From: Saprospiraceae bacterium
Lineage (GTDB): Bacteria; Bacteroidota; Bacteroidia; Chitinophagales; Saprospiraceae
DNA length: 39,587 nt
Direction of reading: 5' to 3'
Assembly: GCA_019187225.1 (NCBI GenBank)
Contig: JABAQQ010000043.1
Span: 1 to 39,587 of the forward strand
The notes under the pieces were generated by a model. It had not been told where the DNA came from and ran no database searches. It was given only the letters and a program-made list of their open reading frames with translations. The position numbers and the translations under genes are program-made. This document shows positions 37,920 through 39,587 of this stretch, piece by piece (position 1 is the stretch's first letter; the number at the start of each line of letters is the position of its first letter).

Positions 37920-39293
37920 ATGAAAGCCATTCACCTCGTCCTCAGCGCCGGCGGCGCGCGCACCTTCACCTACGTGGGCGCCATCCGCGCCCTCCAGCGC
38001 GAAGGCATCGGGATCAGGTCCGTCTCCTGCTGTTCGGCCGGCACTGCCATCGGGGCCCTACTGGCAGCCCGTATGGATTTTGACGAGATCATTCGTTTCC
38101 TGCGCCAAAAACCCCTGAAACAATACCTCCAGCAAAAAACGGGGTGGTTGCCTTTTCAATACCTGTTCCGCTACCCCTACGCCAAATACCGGCAGCCGGG
38201 TTTACCCGCCTTGTTCACCCTGCTCCACGGGAAGGACGTCCGGCTGGGCGAACTGGCCATTCCCTTCGCCACCGTGGGCCTCGACATCGTCAACGACCGC
38301 TTCATCGTTTTTTCCGATGAAACCCACCCCGATATGTTCGTCTCCGAAGCCATCTCAATCGGCGCCGCCGTGCCGGGCATGTACCCGCCGCACGAAAGGG
38401 ATCAGCGCATCATCGTGGACGCGGCGGTGTCCACCTTTTCCCCCGTGTGGCTGGCGGCGCGCCATGCCGACGATTGCCCCATCGTGGTGCTCAAACCCCT
38501 GGCACACGAAGATTTCCGCTTCACGCGCAATGTGCTCGGCTTCATCGGAGAACTGTTCCATGCCGGCGCCGCGGCGCGCGACTGGTACAACATGCAGTCC
38601 GATCCGCGGGTGCGGGTCGTGGAGATGAATTTCGACAACGTCCGGGTGGACGACTTTGCCCTGAGCACAGCCCAACTCAACCGCCTGTTCTTCAACGGCG
38701 AACACGCCATTCAAAACGCATTGCCCTACCTGTGGCAACAACCCGACCGCACGGCGGCGCCCGCCGATGCCAAAACGCTGAGCGGCGACGACCTGGGCGA
38801 ATACCAGGCAACGGCCATGATCCAGCGCTACCGCGCCCTGCTCGGCAAAAAACGCAACCGCATCTTCATCGGCTACAGCGACGAAGATGAAAACTGGCTC
38901 GACCGCCTGATCGTCATGCTCAAACCCTTCCTCCACAAAACCGGCATGAACATCTGGTCGAACAAATCCCTGCGCGCAGGCGATACCGTGGAAAGCGAAG
39001 TGCAGGCAGCCCTCGACAGCGCCAAAGTGGCCGTGTTGCTCGTCAGCCCCGATTTCCTGGCTGAAGACTCTTCCTGGAAACAGGAGATCCCCTACTGCAT
39101 CGAAGCGGCCCGCCGCGGCGAACTCGAACTCCTCTGGATCCCCGTCCGCGCCTCCGCTTACCAGGACACCGAACTGGCACAGTTCCGCCCCGCCCGCGAC
39201 CCCGAACAGGCGCTGGCCGGACTGGAAGCGGACAAGCAGGACACGGCCCTGCTCGACGTCGTGCAGCGCATCAAGGAAGCGTTGCTGCGCTGA
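37920..39293 (+). CDS. Patatin-like phospholipase fused to a C-terminal TIR domain
   Basis: 457 residues from the ATG at 37920. Residues 3-190 form a patatin domain: SAGGARTFTYVGA (9-21) is the oxyanion loop; Ser39 in CCSAG is the expected nucleophile, with Cys37 in place of the usual Gly; Asp167 in VDAA is the expected dyad Asp, with Ala in place of Gly. Residues 314-455 form a TIR_2-type domain: RIFIGYSDEDENWL (314-327), DTVESEV (355-361), VAVLLVSPDFLAEDSSWKQE (370-389, with Glu389 a candidate NADase residue) and the LLWIPVRA strand. No TM segment or signal peptide is seen, so it is cytoplasmic. TIR domains in bacterial immunity hydrolyse NAD+ or make signals, and patatins degrade membrane lipid. 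A defence role is inferred. It is divergent from the TIR-like membrane protein. Confidence 0.88.
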   Translation: MKAIHLVLSAGGARTFTYVGAIRALQREGIGIRSVSCCSAGTAIGALLAARMDFDEIIRFLRQKPLKQYLQQKTGWLPFQYLFRYPYAKYRQPGLPALFTLLHGKDVRLGELAIPFATVGLDIVNDRFIVFSDETHPDMFVSEAISIGAAVPGMYPPHERDQRIIVDAAVSTFSPVWLAARHADDCPIVVLKPLAHEDFRFTRNVLGFIGELFHAGAAARDWYNMQSDPRVRVVEMNFDNVRVDDFALSTAQLNRLFFNGEHAIQNALPYLWQQPDRTAAPADAKTLSGDDLGEYQATAMIQRYRALLGKKRNRIFIGYSDEDENWLDRLIVMLKPFLHKTGMNIWSNKSLRAGDTVESEVQAALDSAKVAVLLVSPDFLAEDSSWKQEIPYCIEAARRGELELLWIPVRASAYQDTELAQFRPARDPEQALAGLEADKQDTALLDVVQRIKEALLR

Positions 39294-39330
39294 GGGATCG
39301 TCATGACCCAGGTGAAACGCGGCGCCATTT

Positions 39331-39587
39331 CCCGCAGATTCCCGCAGAAAAATTTGCGCAGATTCCCGCAGAAAAATTCCCGCAGATTCCCGCAGAAAAA
39401 TTTGCGCAGATTTCCGCAGAAAAATTTGCGCAGATTTCCGCAGAAAAATTCCCGCAGATTCCCGCAGAAAAATTCCCGCAGATTTCCGCAGAAAAATTTG
39501 CGCAGATTCCCGCAGAAAAATTCCCGCAGATTTCCGCAGAAAAATTCCCGCAGATTCCCGCAGAAAAATTCCCGCAGATTCCCGCAG
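39331..39587. repeat. 24-bp tandem array (10 full units plus partial), runs off window
   Basis: Ten full 24-bp units plus 17 bp cover 257 bp up to the window end. The unit is CCCGCAGATT + CCCGCAGAAAAATT, with interchangeable half-unit starts CCCGCAG or TGCGCAG and TCCGCAG variants. Read on the minus strand it belongs to the same TCTGCG family as 22024-22215. It begins 37 bp after the patatin-TIR stop codon. No unique spacers, so not CRISPR. Confidence 0.9.

Overview
The window is about 39.6 kb of a moderately GC-rich Bacteroidota chromosome. The best fit is a Saprospiraceae/Lewinellaceae-like organism. Support comes from two giant adhesins with type IX secretion (T9SS) C-terminal sorting domains, HYR, cohesin-like, dockerin-like and SprB modules, from TAnnTTTG-type promoter elements, and from mostly A-rich leaders without Shine-Dalgarno motifs. 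The lineage is an inference; no rRNA or tRNA gene was seen.

Layout. (1) Positions 1-13633 hold two same-strand surface adhesins. The first is cut by the window edge and begins in near-identical 82-residue repeats; the second is 2774 residues long and ends at a strong terminator. The 0.8 kb between them is packed with repeats, including a 158-bp MITE-like element and nested hairpins. (2) Positions 13634-21963 hold another repeat patch, clpC (minus strand), a STAS-domain anti-sigma antagonist, methylglyoxal synthase, a large TRAFs-binding-TPR/patatin/membrane protein, and a convergent 3-hydroxyacyl-CoA dehydrogenase. (3) Positions 21964-30055 hold a 24-bp tandem array bounded by 15-bp inverted repeats, an outer-membrane barrel protein and a GH1 glycosidase (probable operon, minus strand), then a lipoprotein with PQQ-propeller features and a BNR-propeller/von Willebrand A/beta-barrel fusion (plus strand). 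(4) Positions 30056-39587 look like accessory DNA: a second, inverted copy of the MITE-like element, a small membrane protein, an orphan triple-repeat helical protein, two related PAS/HTH regulators, a pentapeptide-repeat membrane protein, a membrane protein with a TIR/NDT-like cytosolic domain, and divergent from it a patatin-TIR fusion. The window ends inside a second 24-bp tandem array.

How the genes may work together. The adhesins, barrel proteins and propeller-vWA protein form a cell-surface programme. The patatin-TIR gene and its divergent membrane neighbour, and separately the TRAFs-binding/patatin/TM protein, have domain sets typical of bacterial conflict or immune effectors. I consider these the best candidates for an undescribed system; their function is inferred from domains and context only.
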